Below, in pieces: positions 9,332 to 17,045 of a stretch of DNA of 64,000 nucleotides. This DNA is from CAZSSM01 sp964609385 (lineage in GTDB: Bacteria; Planctomycetota; Planctomycetia; Isosphaerales; Isosphaeraceae). A model generated the notes under the pieces. The model ran no database searches and had not been told where the DNA came from. It saw only the letters and a list, made by a program, of their open reading frames with translations. The position numbers and the translations under genes are program-made. The DNA is taken from positions 62,001 through 126,000 of the forward strand of contig CAZSSM010000007.1 in NCBI GenBank assembly GCA_964609385.1, written 5' to 3'. The stretch's first letter is position 1. Each line of letters starts with the position of its first letter.

Positions 9332-10180
9332 ATGCAAGAGACCGCCGCCCCCGCCGCGGAGACTGGCGTCGAAACCGCCGTCGCCGAGAACGTTTTGCAG
9401 TCCTTCGAGTTTTGGCAGTACTCGCTGGTCAGCAACGTCTTCTCGTTCACCATCGCCACGATGGGCGCTGCCGCCCTGTTCTTCTTCCTGGCCCGTCGGG
9501 ACGTCGCGCCGAAGTATCGCTCGGCCCTGATGTACTCCGGGCTGGTCGTGACCATCGCCTGCTACCACTACTTCCGGATCTACGAGAGCTGGGGCCTGGC
9601 CTACGAGGCCGCCCAGGGCGAGGACCCCACCGAGCACCTCTTTAACGACGCCTACCGATATGTCGACTGGCTCCTGACGGTGCCCCTGCTGCTGGTCGAG
9701 CTGGTCGCCGTGCTGAACCTGCCCAAGGAGAAGGGTCGCAGCCTGCTGGGCAAGCTCGTTCCGCTGGCCGTGCTGATGATTATCTTGGGTTACCCCGGTG
9801 AGATCAGCCGCGACACGAACCAGGGCATTTACTATGCGTTCTGGGCACTCAGCATGCTGCCCTTCCTGGCCATTCTGGCCATTCTGTTCACCGAGTTCAC
9901 CAAGGCCAAGGATGATCAGCCTGAGCCGGTCAAGCCGCTGGTCGACGCGGCCCGGTTCATCATCGTGGTCACCTGGTCGTTCTACCCGGTCGCTTACCTG
10001 CTCAGCAATTTCTTGCCCGAAGTCGTCGGTGAGATGGCGATGCAGATCGGCTATGCGATCTCGGACGTCGTCGCCAAGGCCGGCTATGGCTTGTTTATCT
10101 ACTACATCGCCCGGACCAAGTCCGAGCACGACGGTTACTATGAAGCGATCGAAAAGGCCCCGGCCGCGGCCGAGGTTTGA
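9332..10180 (+). CDS. Microbial rhodopsin, light-driven proton pump (proteorhodopsin/xanthorhodopsin-like)
   Basis: 282 residues with seven hydrophobic helices. Helix C reads RYVDWLLTVPLLLVE, giving Asp112, Thr116 and Glu123, the DTE motif of proton pumps (proteorhodopsin D97/T101/E108), with the conserved Arg109. Helix B has His79 (CYHYFRIYESW), matching proteorhodopsin H75. Helix G has SDVVAKAGYG, with Schiff-base Lys249 and the counter-ion Asp245. The residue matching the green/blue switch position is Leu120, which favours green absorption. The retinal pocket of helix F (TWSFYPVAYLL) is intact. The ATG at 9332 has GGAG nine bases upstream; a GTG at 9296 is less likely. It diverges from blh-crtY, which supply retinal. 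Pumping protons outward would add to proton motive force. Confidence 0.96.
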   Translation: MQETAAPAAETGVETAVAENVLQSFEFWQYSLVSNVFSFTIATMGAAALFFFLARRDVAPKYRSALMYSGLVVTIACYHYFRIYESWGLAYEAAQGEDPTEHLFNDAYRYVDWLLTVPLLLVELVAVLNLPKEKGRSLLGKLVPLAVLMIILGYPGEISRDTNQGIYYAFWALSMLPFLAILAILFTEFTKAKDDQPEPVKPLVDAARFIIVVTWSFYPVAYLLSNFLPEVVGEMAMQIGYAISDVVAKAGYGLFIYYIARTKSEHDGYYEAIEKAPAAAEV

Positions 10181-10232
10181 TCGAGTTAGGACGGATAACT
10201 TTTAAGCTTCTGCCGACTGTCTGATTTTTACG

Positions 10233-10273
10233 ATCCGTCTCGCTCCCTGATGAGAGAGGCGGATTGTTTTATT
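10233..10273 (+). terminator. Rho-independent terminator after the rhodopsin gene
   Basis: A 13-base stem with one mismatch and one G-U pair (arms 10233-10245 and 10252-10264) and a six-base loop is followed by TGTTTTATT. It lies 53 bases after the rhodopsin stop, so the rhodopsin is a single-gene transcript. On the other strand the hairpin is followed by A-rich rather than T-rich sequence, so it does not obviously end the EpsI operon. Confidence 0.8.
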
Positions 10274-10298
10274 GGTAGAAGAGTTTTTACCAAACGAT

Positions 10299-11012
10299 TT
10301 ATGGTTGATGGTATGAGACTTGGTTGACGGGCAATTGCGGCTCAAGGGCAGTGGCCAAGTCCTTGACGAATTCCTCGAGCATCTCCGGACTCCGGGCGCG
10401 ATCGCGCGGACAGAAGATTTCGACGGTCAGGCCCGAGCCACGTGTGGAGCGTCCGTGACTGCTCCGGCTAGTCAGCGGGAGCTGACGAAGTTTGCGCTGG
10501 ATCCACCCCTCACCAAAGATGTAATACCAGAAGCCGATCCACTGGGTCTGGTCTTCGCGTGCATAAGCCAACTCGGAAATCGTCAATGTGCGATCGGCCG
10601 AGAGATTGTGCGTCGACGTCCGGCAGGCCGACTCGACCCGGGACCAGCCGCTACTGGGCAGGCAGACCTCGGGCGAATGGCGCATGTTGTTGCCATATTT
10701 GGAGAAGTTGATCCAGAGCGAGATCTCTAAGCGCGGATCGTCCTGATGGACGTAAACCCGGTTGAGATAGTCGTCGGCCTGCGACTCGCGGAGGATCCGG
10801 GGGTCGACTGGCGTGTCGCGGCCGATCCAGGGGCCGATCTGGAGCGGGACCATCTCATCCAGGGGCTTGGCCAGGTTGGGGCGCTCGGCCTCAGCGAGCT
10901 GTTCGATGGCTGCTTGGGTGATCAAGCCCACGCCCATTAGCATGACGGTCACAAGGTAGCGTTTGCTCCCCAAGGTTCCCCACGAGATCCAAGTGTTTGG
11001 AATTCGCATCAT
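10299..11012 (-). CDS. epsI: EpsI family exosortase-associated protein
   Basis: 237 residues with one N-terminal membrane helix (VTVMLMGVGLITQAAIEQL) and an exported domain. The hallmark of the EpsI/DUF3485 family, HSPEVCLPSSGW at residues 112-123, is intact. EpsI proteins accompany, and are sometimes fused to, exosortases in exopolysaccharide loci; their exact biochemical role is not established. The ATG at 11012 overlaps the exosortase stop (ATGA) and has AAGGAGG upstream, so it is translationally coupled to that gene. It is the last gene of the operon. Confidence 0.9.
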   Translation of the reverse strand: MMRIPNTWISWGTLGSKRYLVTVMLMGVGLITQAAIEQLAEAERPNLAKPLDEMVPLQIGPWIGRDTPVDPRILRESQADDYLNRVYVHQDDPRLEISLWINFSKYGNNMRHSPEVCLPSSGWSRVESACRTSTHNLSADRTLTISELAYAREDQTQWIGFWYYIFGEGWIQRKLRQLPLTSRSSHGRSTRGSGLTVEIFCPRDRARSPEMLEEFVKDLATALEPQLPVNQVSYHQP

Positions 11013-12097
11013 GCCGAGCCTCCTTCATGGATCCAGCCGGTCGATGATCCCGAGCGTCGGGGAATCGGATCGGCCATGGGGGGCGGGTCGACCTCGACAC
11101 CGGACGCCCAGATCTCGCGGAATTGCCCGAGCAGCCAGCTCTCTAGGCAGAGCAGACTGAGTCCGAATCCGAGCATTACTAGGCCTTCGAGGGTATGAAA
11201 CGCGCCGGTGGCGAACTGGGGATCGATCCGATACATGATCCAGCCGGTCAGGATCACGCGGGCGACATTGGCGGTCATCGCGATCGGCACCGACGAGAGG
11301 ATCAGCACGAAGCTCTCCCATCGCGGGCGTTTGGAGAGGAAAGCCACGGCGGTCGTCAGGGCGAGGAAGCCGGTCAACTGCCGCATCCCACTGCATGCCT
11401 CGGCGACGAACATCTGGAGCCCGCCGGGCAGCGTGATTCGATTCCCCTGGCAGAGCGTTGGGATCCCGATAGCGTTCATCAATGATGAGGCGATCTGGCT
11501 GACGCTCAACTGCAACGGTGAGGCCAGGCTCGTGTAGAGCGCAACCGGCAGCGGGATGGCGAAGGCCAGGAAGGCCAAGGGGAAACCGAACCGCCTCAGG
11601 GCTCCCAAGCCGCCCCAGACCCCGATTAGGCCGGCCAGGCCGAACAGGAATCCCAACCCGCCGACCAGGCCGATCGGGAATAGGGTCGTGGCCCATCGGC
11701 AACCGATGGCCATTGCGATGAAGATCACGCCGACGATCCACCCGCCCCGATCCGGCCCCTGCGGGAGTCCATGACGACGGACCGCCTCAGAGGCGAAGTA
11801 ACCAGCCATCAACGGAACCAAGAAGCCGTGGCTGTAGTTCTCGTCGCTGGACCAGACCCAGGCGAAGTAGCGGAGATGCGGCCAGAACAGCAGGATCAGG
11901 AGCCCAAGAGCGAGACCCGAACCGATCAGCGAGGCGCGCCCTTTGGGGGTCTCATGGAGTCCGATCAGCCAACGCGACAGGCTCGTCCCGTTCGCATCGT
12001 CGACGACCGGATCCTGGACGGGTCGCGCCAAGTCGTCGCGGGGCGTTCGCAGTTCGGGATCGGTGGGATTGGGGTTCGTCGGTCGTGTCATGAGCAT
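11009..12097 (-). CDS. Exosortase (EpsH/Xrt family transpeptidase)
   Basis: 362-residue polytopic membrane protein with about eight helices. The exosortase catalytic triad is visible: Cys235 in VAEACSGMRQLTGF, Arg280 in MTANVARVILTG, and His301 in GAFHTLEG. Exosortases recognise a C-terminal tripartite signal (such as PEP-CTERM), cleave it in the membrane and pass the protein toward the surface or polysaccharide matrix. The ATG at 12097 is preceded by GAGGG. An alternative ATG at 12154 overlaps the stop of the upstream gene as TGATG but has no ribosome site. The gene is coupled to epsI by ATGA. No protein with an obvious C-terminal sorting signal occurs in this window, so substrates lie elsewhere. 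Confidence 0.92.
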   Translation of the reverse strand: MLMTRPTNPNPTDPELRTPRDDLARPVQDPVVDDANGTSLSRWLIGLHETPKGRASLIGSGLALGLLILLFWPHLRYFAWVWSSDENYSHGFLVPLMAGYFASEAVRRHGLPQGPDRGGWIVGVIFIAMAIGCRWATTLFPIGLVGGLGFLFGLAGLIGVWGGLGALRRFGFPLAFLAFAIPLPVALYTSLASPLQLSVSQIASSLMNAIGIPTLCQGNRITLPGGLQMFVAEACSGMRQLTGFLALTTAVAFLSKRPRWESFVLILSSVPIAMTANVARVILTGWIMYRIDPQFATGAFHTLEGLVMLGFGLSLLCLESWLLGQFREIWASGVEVDPPPMADPIPRRSGSSTGWIHEGGSA

Positions 12098-12153
12098 GAA
12101 AAAGACCCTCGACACAGGCAACGGGGTCGGGGGCCGCGTCGCGGGGCGGTCCA

Positions 12154-15100
12154 TCAAGGTAAGGGGGTCGTGGTTTGTCGAGTTCGGGAGTCGAACCTCG
12201 TCGACACTCGCTCGACCTGTGGGGGGAGCGGCCCGCGTTGGCTCTGCAGGTCGCCGAGTTCGATCCGGGCGCGGTCGCCAATCGCGTCGTGGCTGGCGCC
12301 GGGTCCCCGACGTGCCTGTTCCCAATCGGCGATGGCCCGGTCGTAGTCCCCCTGACGCATCCGGAGGTTGGCCAGATTGCAGAGCCAGGCCCGACGCACC
12401 GATCGGATCGGCATCGCGTCAATTGCCCGCTCGTACCGCACGATGGCTTGGTCGAGATCATCCGGTTCGAGCAGGGCCAGGGCTTCAGCGACGGCCGCAT
12501 GGTGCAGCCCGCGATGGCTCGGATCATCCGGAGGCGGAGAGGACTTGTCTAAGTCGACAATGCGTCGGAGTGCCTCGCGCTCCTTCGAGACCCCCTGGTA
12601 TCGGAGCATCCGCGCCGCGCTCAGCCAGACGATGGCGTGGTCGGGCAGGATGGCCGACCAGTCGTCGAACCGCCAAAGTCCCGGCTCGCTCATCGCTTCG
12701 ATGATTGGACCGATCCGATTCTCCAGCGGGAGTTGGAAGCGTCGGAACCGATTGTCCTCTCCGAAGAATCGCGGCTCGGGCTCGTCGACGATTCGGGCCG
12801 TGGCGGCCATCCGCAAGGCCTCGGCGAAGGCTGTCCGTGCCGGCTCGTCACGACCGGCATCGAGGAGTCGATGACCGGTCCAGGTCAGCGAGATGACGTC
12901 GCGGCTTAGGCCCATCGCCTCGGACAAAGGGATCGGTGCCTGGCCCGAGACTGGGCGCACTGCCAGGGCGCGGAGCCAGGGATCCAGTGGCGAGGCCGCC
13001 CTTGTCTCGAGAAGGTGTTGCCACGCCTCACGCTCGGCCTCCAAGTCGCCCTCCCGCACCGCCAAGCGCTGATCGGCTAGGAATCGTAGAGCTGTGCTTC
13101 GAGGGCGCCCGCGCCACCAGGGTGTCGGGCCGGTCGGCTCGGTCACCAGGTCGCTCAAGGCCTCGCCGTCCAGGCCCGAGCCGTCGGCCAGGGTATTGGC
13201 TATCTGACCGGCCTGGCGATCCTCCAATGCCCAAAGCGAGGCCAAGCCCACTCCTGCGCCGATGATCGGCAACGCGCCCAGCAGCACGAACGGCCCCACC
13301 AGCCAACGGACCCAAGGCATCGGGATCGCTGACGGCGCACGCGCGACGGTCGGTTTCGGTCGGCGATCCCGACGACCACTGGCCGATCGACGTTCCGCGA
13401 CCCGGTCTTCGCCCGATCTTCGGGCCCCCTGACCGCGCAAGACGTCGCGAATGCTCGGGAGCGGGATCAGTTCCGGTTCCGCAGGCTCGGTCGATGGTCC
13501 TACGACCTCACGATGAGCCCGGAACAGAATTCTGGGGTCGCGCTCCGATTCCGAATCCCGGTTCTTTGCCTTTCCGCTATCGCCCGATGTCTGCCCCGAG
13601 TTCCCCAATGGAGTCGATGGCTGCTCCCTCGTTGACCTCGATCCGCGGGCCGACCCGAGCGTGGTCGGCTCAGGCATTGGATCCGACAGGGCTTCCCGAT
13701 TGCTCGCGTCCCCTTCAGTCTCCTCGGTCTCCTCAACGATCCTCGAGGCTTCCACAGCCCCGTCCACCGATTCGCGTTCGACGGCTGTGGAGGGGGGCGG
13801 TGGAGCAGGAGTGGAGGGAAGATCCCGTTTGTCACGTTCGAGAGCGGCATGGTCGTGAGGAGGCTCGACAGGTTGCGCGTAGGCCAATGACTCTGATCGC
13901 GGGACGGGTTGCTCCAAGATCGAACTGTCGTCCGAAGGAACATCGTCCACGAGGGCGTCGTCGACATCTTCGATGGGATCGGCATCGATGAGGATATCGC
14001 CGACGAACTTAGGAGCTTCCTCCGCGCGCTCTTGGATCGGGACGTCAACCTCGACGGAGGGCTCCGGTGTTGCTTCAGGCTTGGACAGAGCCTCAACCTC
14101 GTCGACGTCCGGAAACGCGATCATCGGCTGTGCCCCATCGACCGTCGCCGATTCGGGGGATCCGGGATCGGCTTCGACCTCCGCGTCAGGTTCGGCCAGC
14201 GACAGTTCGGCGTCGTCCTCGAGGACTGTGACGACGTCCGGCTCAACCTCGTGAAAGAGTTCGAGTTGATCGAACATCGAGGCGTCGATTGGCTCCGGCA
14301 TCCCGTTGACGTGCGGCGGTTCAACCTTTGGCGATTCGATCCGCGTCGTTTCGACGGTCGAGGGTCGAACCTTCGCCGTAATCGGGGCCACCGAGTTCGA
14401 CGGATCGGGAGGGACCGCATCGTTTTTCGGAGCGCTCGGCGCAGTCGACCCTTGGATGGCAGGAGAGGCGATTGTCGGGGTCTTCGGGACCTCGATCGGG
14501 GCGTTCGCATTGAGTCGGGCCGAATGTCGGTCGGCCGGTCGGTCGTCGATCGTTCGCGATGGAACGGCCTTGGGCCGTGATACGTTGGGCTTGAGCCGCG
14601 CCGTCGAGGGGACCTCGACCATCGGTACGCTCGGCGAACGGGGTGGGATGCGCGACGGCGAGGCGGGCGTGGTCGGCTGGGTCGGTCGAGGTGCCCGGGG
14701 GTTGAGGCTCGGAGGGACGACGGTTTTGGAGGCTCGGGGGAGCGAGTGATCGACCGACGGCCGAGTCGTCGGGGTCGCTGGGAGGGATTGATTGGACGGG
14801 GTTGGAGGCACCGTGCGATCGAAGGCGACGGTCCGAGGCTCACGACGAGGGTCAAAGGGTTCTTGGGGGACGGGGGCAGGCCGTAGTGGTTCGATGTCGA
14901 GTGTATGAGTCGGCGCTTGGACGTGCCGATTAACGTTTGGGGGTGTCTGCGGGATCGCTTTGAGCGTCGGCTTGAAATCGAGGAGTTTCGGACGTGGAGC
15001 GGGGTCGTCGGAGATCGTCAACTGGGTCGAGCCGACAGTGACCGTCGTGTCCTTGGGGATTCGGTGCTGTCCGGAGATCGGCCGCTCACCGAGTCGGACC

Positions 15101-15306
15101 GGACCGGGGGGGCCGAACGCCTCAACGATCCAGTGGTGCCCGCGACGACGGAGCAGGCACTGGACGTCGGCCAGCTCGGGCTCCTCGACCTGGACGTGGC
15201 AGTCAGGCCCTCGGCCGATGCGGACGAGCACCTGGCGTCCCAAAGAGAGGACACGCGTGGTCGGCTCATCGCTCCGCTGAATCTGTAGGGCCGAGGGTTG
15301 CAGCAT
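12154..15306 (-). CDS. FHA domain - proline-rich linker - membrane helix - TPR-like protein
   Basis: 1050 residues in four parts. Residues about 20-95 form a forkhead-associated fold (VLVRIGRGPDCHVQVEEPEL, then an RR-G-HHWIVEAFG region), which usually binds phosphothreonine. Residues about 120-640 are low complexity, rich in Pro, Ser, Thr and acidic residues, and probably disordered. A membrane helix at about 660-690 (GPFVLLGALPIIGAGVGLA) is followed by about 360 residues of helical repeats that look like tetratricopeptides (AEALALLEPDDLDQAIVRYE, LANLRMRQGDYDRAIADWEQ). It is a cytoplasmic FHA head linked to a periplasmic repeat domain. It sits directly before the exosortase in an exopolysaccharide operon. 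I do not know a named family for the whole architecture; a scaffold or signalling role in polysaccharide export is inferred. Confidence 0.75.
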   Translation of the reverse strand: MLQPSALQIQRSDEPTTRVLSLGRQVLVRIGRGPDCHVQVEEPELADVQCLLRRRGHHWIVEAFGPPGPVRLGERPISGQHRIPKDTTVTVGSTQLTISDDPAPRPKLLDFKPTLKAIPQTPPNVNRHVQAPTHTLDIEPLRPAPVPQEPFDPRREPRTVAFDRTVPPTPSNQSLPATPTTRPSVDHSLPRASKTVVPPSLNPRAPRPTQPTTPASPSRIPPRSPSVPMVEVPSTARLKPNVSRPKAVPSRTIDDRPADRHSARLNANAPIEVPKTPTIASPAIQGSTAPSAPKNDAVPPDPSNSVAPITAKVRPSTVETTRIESPKVEPPHVNGMPEPIDASMFDQLELFHEVEPDVVTVLEDDAELSLAEPDAEVEADPGSPESATVDGAQPMIAFPDVDEVEALSKPEATPEPSVEVDVPIQERAEEAPKFVGDILIDADPIEDVDDALVDDVPSDDSSILEQPVPRSESLAYAQPVEPPHDHAALERDKRDLPSTPAPPPPSTAVERESVDGAVEASRIVEETEETEGDASNREALSDPMPEPTTLGSARGSRSTREQPSTPLGNSGQTSGDSGKAKNRDSESERDPRILFRAHREVVGPSTEPAEPELIPLPSIRDVLRGQGARRSGEDRVAERRSASGRRDRRPKPTVARAPSAIPMPWVRWLVGPFVLLGALPIIGAGVGLASLWALEDRQAGQIANTLADGSGLDGEALSDLVTEPTGPTPWWRGRPRSTALRFLADQRLAVREGDLEAEREAWQHLLETRAASPLDPWLRALAVRPVSGQAPIPLSEAMGLSRDVISLTWTGHRLLDAGRDEPARTAFAEALRMAATARIVDEPEPRFFGEDNRFRRFQLPLENRIGPIIEAMSEPGLWRFDDWSAILPDHAIVWLSAARMLRYQGVSKEREALRRIVDLDKSSPPPDDPSHRGLHHAAVAEALALLEPDDLDQAIVRYERAIDAMPIRSVRRAWLCNLANLRMRQGDYDRAIADWEQARRGPGASHDAIGDRARIELGDLQSQRGPLPPQVERVSTRFDSRTRQTTTPLP

Positions 15307-15349
15307 GGGGGACGTCTCGGTCAGTCCGTTGGGGGGACGTTTCGTCGGG

Positions 15350-16927
15350 TCATGTGGTGGCGAAGAGATCGGTGCCGCCGGCCAGCCAGCGTTGCAGGAG
15401 GCCAAGGATGAGACTCAAGCAGATCGCAACGACCGGTAGTTGCCAGGTCCACTGGATCGCGGCGAAGCCGAGGCTCAACAGCGCGCTGCCGAGCAGCGCA
15501 GCGGCCAAGGCGCGGTCGGCGCCGCCGATCCGGGCCAAGACGAACGGAAGCCGGATTACGGACCAGGCGAGGGCCAGCCCCACGACAGCGAGCCCGGCCA
15601 GGCCCGCCTCGGCGGCCAGTTGCAGCAGGCTGCTGGAGGCCGTTGCGGTCCGCTCGTCGCGGCCTTTGTAGTAGGGGTGGATCACGTCGAAGCAGCCCAA
15701 GCCGGCGCCCAAGAGTGGGAAGTCACGTGCGATCCGCGCCGTCTCATGCCAACGCGCGACGGTCTCAGGCCAGGAGTCGGCTCGGACCAACGGGCGGTCC
15801 GGGTCGGGCGGGGCAGTCTCCGATCCGTTCGCGAGGCCGGCGCTGAGGCCGAGCAGCAGAACAGAGGCCAGCGTCAGGCTTGGGCCGAGCGCCCCGAGCC
15901 CGGTGCCAAGGCTGGCCAACAGTCCCGTGATCGCCAGGACCAGGCCGATCCCGATCGCCAACCAAGGCCCGGCCAGCCAACCCATGAGTCCGGAAGCGCC
16001 CAGCGTCAGGACCCCGAGCAGCAGGGCGGCCGCACCAGAGGGGCGGTCGCGCATCCGGGTCCAAAACCGATCGCGGCTGCCACGCGGGGCCAAGCCGTGC
16101 AAGGCCAAGCCGAGAGCCAAGGGCAGGGCGATGGCGGCCAGGGCCAGCAAAGCGTCGGGGCCACCCATCAGGCCGCCGGGGCCGAGTTCCGGCTCTAGTT
16201 GGATCCAGGGCAAGGGGGTGGCGGCCCGATCCGGGTCCTCCAAGGCGATCAGTTGCGAGTCGTGGGGGGCCGACTCCTGATCGAGTCGGGTCGGTGCCAG
16301 CATGGCCAATGGGCCAGCACGGGCTCCGGGCACATAGGCGCCGTAGAGCCCCTCCGCGCCACCAGCGACCTGGATGGCCAGGGCCAACACCTGCCAGGCG
16401 AACGCGGCCACGATGCTGGAGGCGACCAGGACTAAACGTCGAGGCCGATCAACTAACTGCGCCGTCATCCAGGCCAGGCCGAGGCAGAGTAGGGCCCCGG
16501 CGGTCCATCGGAGTGTTGCGCCGCGATCCAGACTGACCGGCGTCCGCATTTGCGCGGCCTTGGGCTCGGCCCCTTGCGGATCGTCGCGTCGGATCAGGTC
16601 AGTCAAGGCGCCCTGGGTGTAGGCCTCCTGCGAACGGGGCGAGGCCCGAACGGCCAGCGGGGCTGGCAACGGTGCTAGTTGCAGGGCCCCGATGACGACC
16701 AGCCCGAAGAGCGCGGGGACCCAAGGGCCGATCAGCAATGGCCAGCGACCCATGAGAATGAGCCGCAACAGCGTGGCGATCAGGCCCAAGCCGACCAGGA
16801 TCGCCAGCAGCGGCGGGCACCACCAGACGGCCCCACCGAAGGCCAAGGCGCTGACCATCGGCACGGTCATCAGCACGCCCAATGCGACCCCGTCACATCC
16901 CCAACGCATCCGTGCGCCGACGCCCAA
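15350..16927 (-). CDS. O-antigen ligase / Wzy-like membrane protein
   Basis: 525-residue hydrophobic protein with ten or more helices and a large loop near residues 370-420 (PLVRADSWPETVARWHETA, then FPLLGAGLGCFDVIHPYY). The sequence around GAGLGCFDVIHPYYKG matches the Wzy_C/WaaL-type pattern in which a periplasmic loop precedes a conserved GxGxG-F element. Such proteins polymerise or ligate lipid-linked oligosaccharide in the periplasm. The TTG at 16927 has AAGGAG eight bases upstream; the ATG at 16909 lacks a ribosome site, so I keep the TTG. It stands between the FHA-TPR gene and the Wzc-like gene on the same strand. Confidence 0.8.
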   Translation of the reverse strand: MGVGARMRWGCDGVALGVLMTVPMVSALAFGGAVWWCPPLLAILVGLGLIATLLRLILMGRWPLLIGPWVPALFGLVVIGALQLAPLPAPLAVRASPRSQEAYTQGALTDLIRRDDPQGAEPKAAQMRTPVSLDRGATLRWTAGALLCLGLAWMTAQLVDRPRRLVLVASSIVAAFAWQVLALAIQVAGGAEGLYGAYVPGARAGPLAMLAPTRLDQESAPHDSQLIALEDPDRAATPLPWIQLEPELGPGGLMGGPDALLALAAIALPLALGLALHGLAPRGSRDRFWTRMRDRPSGAAALLLGVLTLGASGLMGWLAGPWLAIGIGLVLAITGLLASLGTGLGALGPSLTLASVLLLGLSAGLANGSETAPPDPDRPLVRADSWPETVARWHETARIARDFPLLGAGLGCFDVIHPYYKGRDERTATASSSLLQLAAEAGLAGLAVVGLALAWSVIRLPFVLARIGGADRALAAALLGSALLSLGFAAIQWTWQLPVVAICLSLILGLLQRWLAGGTDLFATT

Positions 16928-17045
16928 GATTCGTGCTCCTTGCAGAACATCCTGACGGTCATCATGTGGAGAAAGATCGCAACGGGTGGGTGATCGCGGG
17001 CCGGGTCATTCCGTTCCCGGTGGGGGCCGATTCACCACGCTGTGT

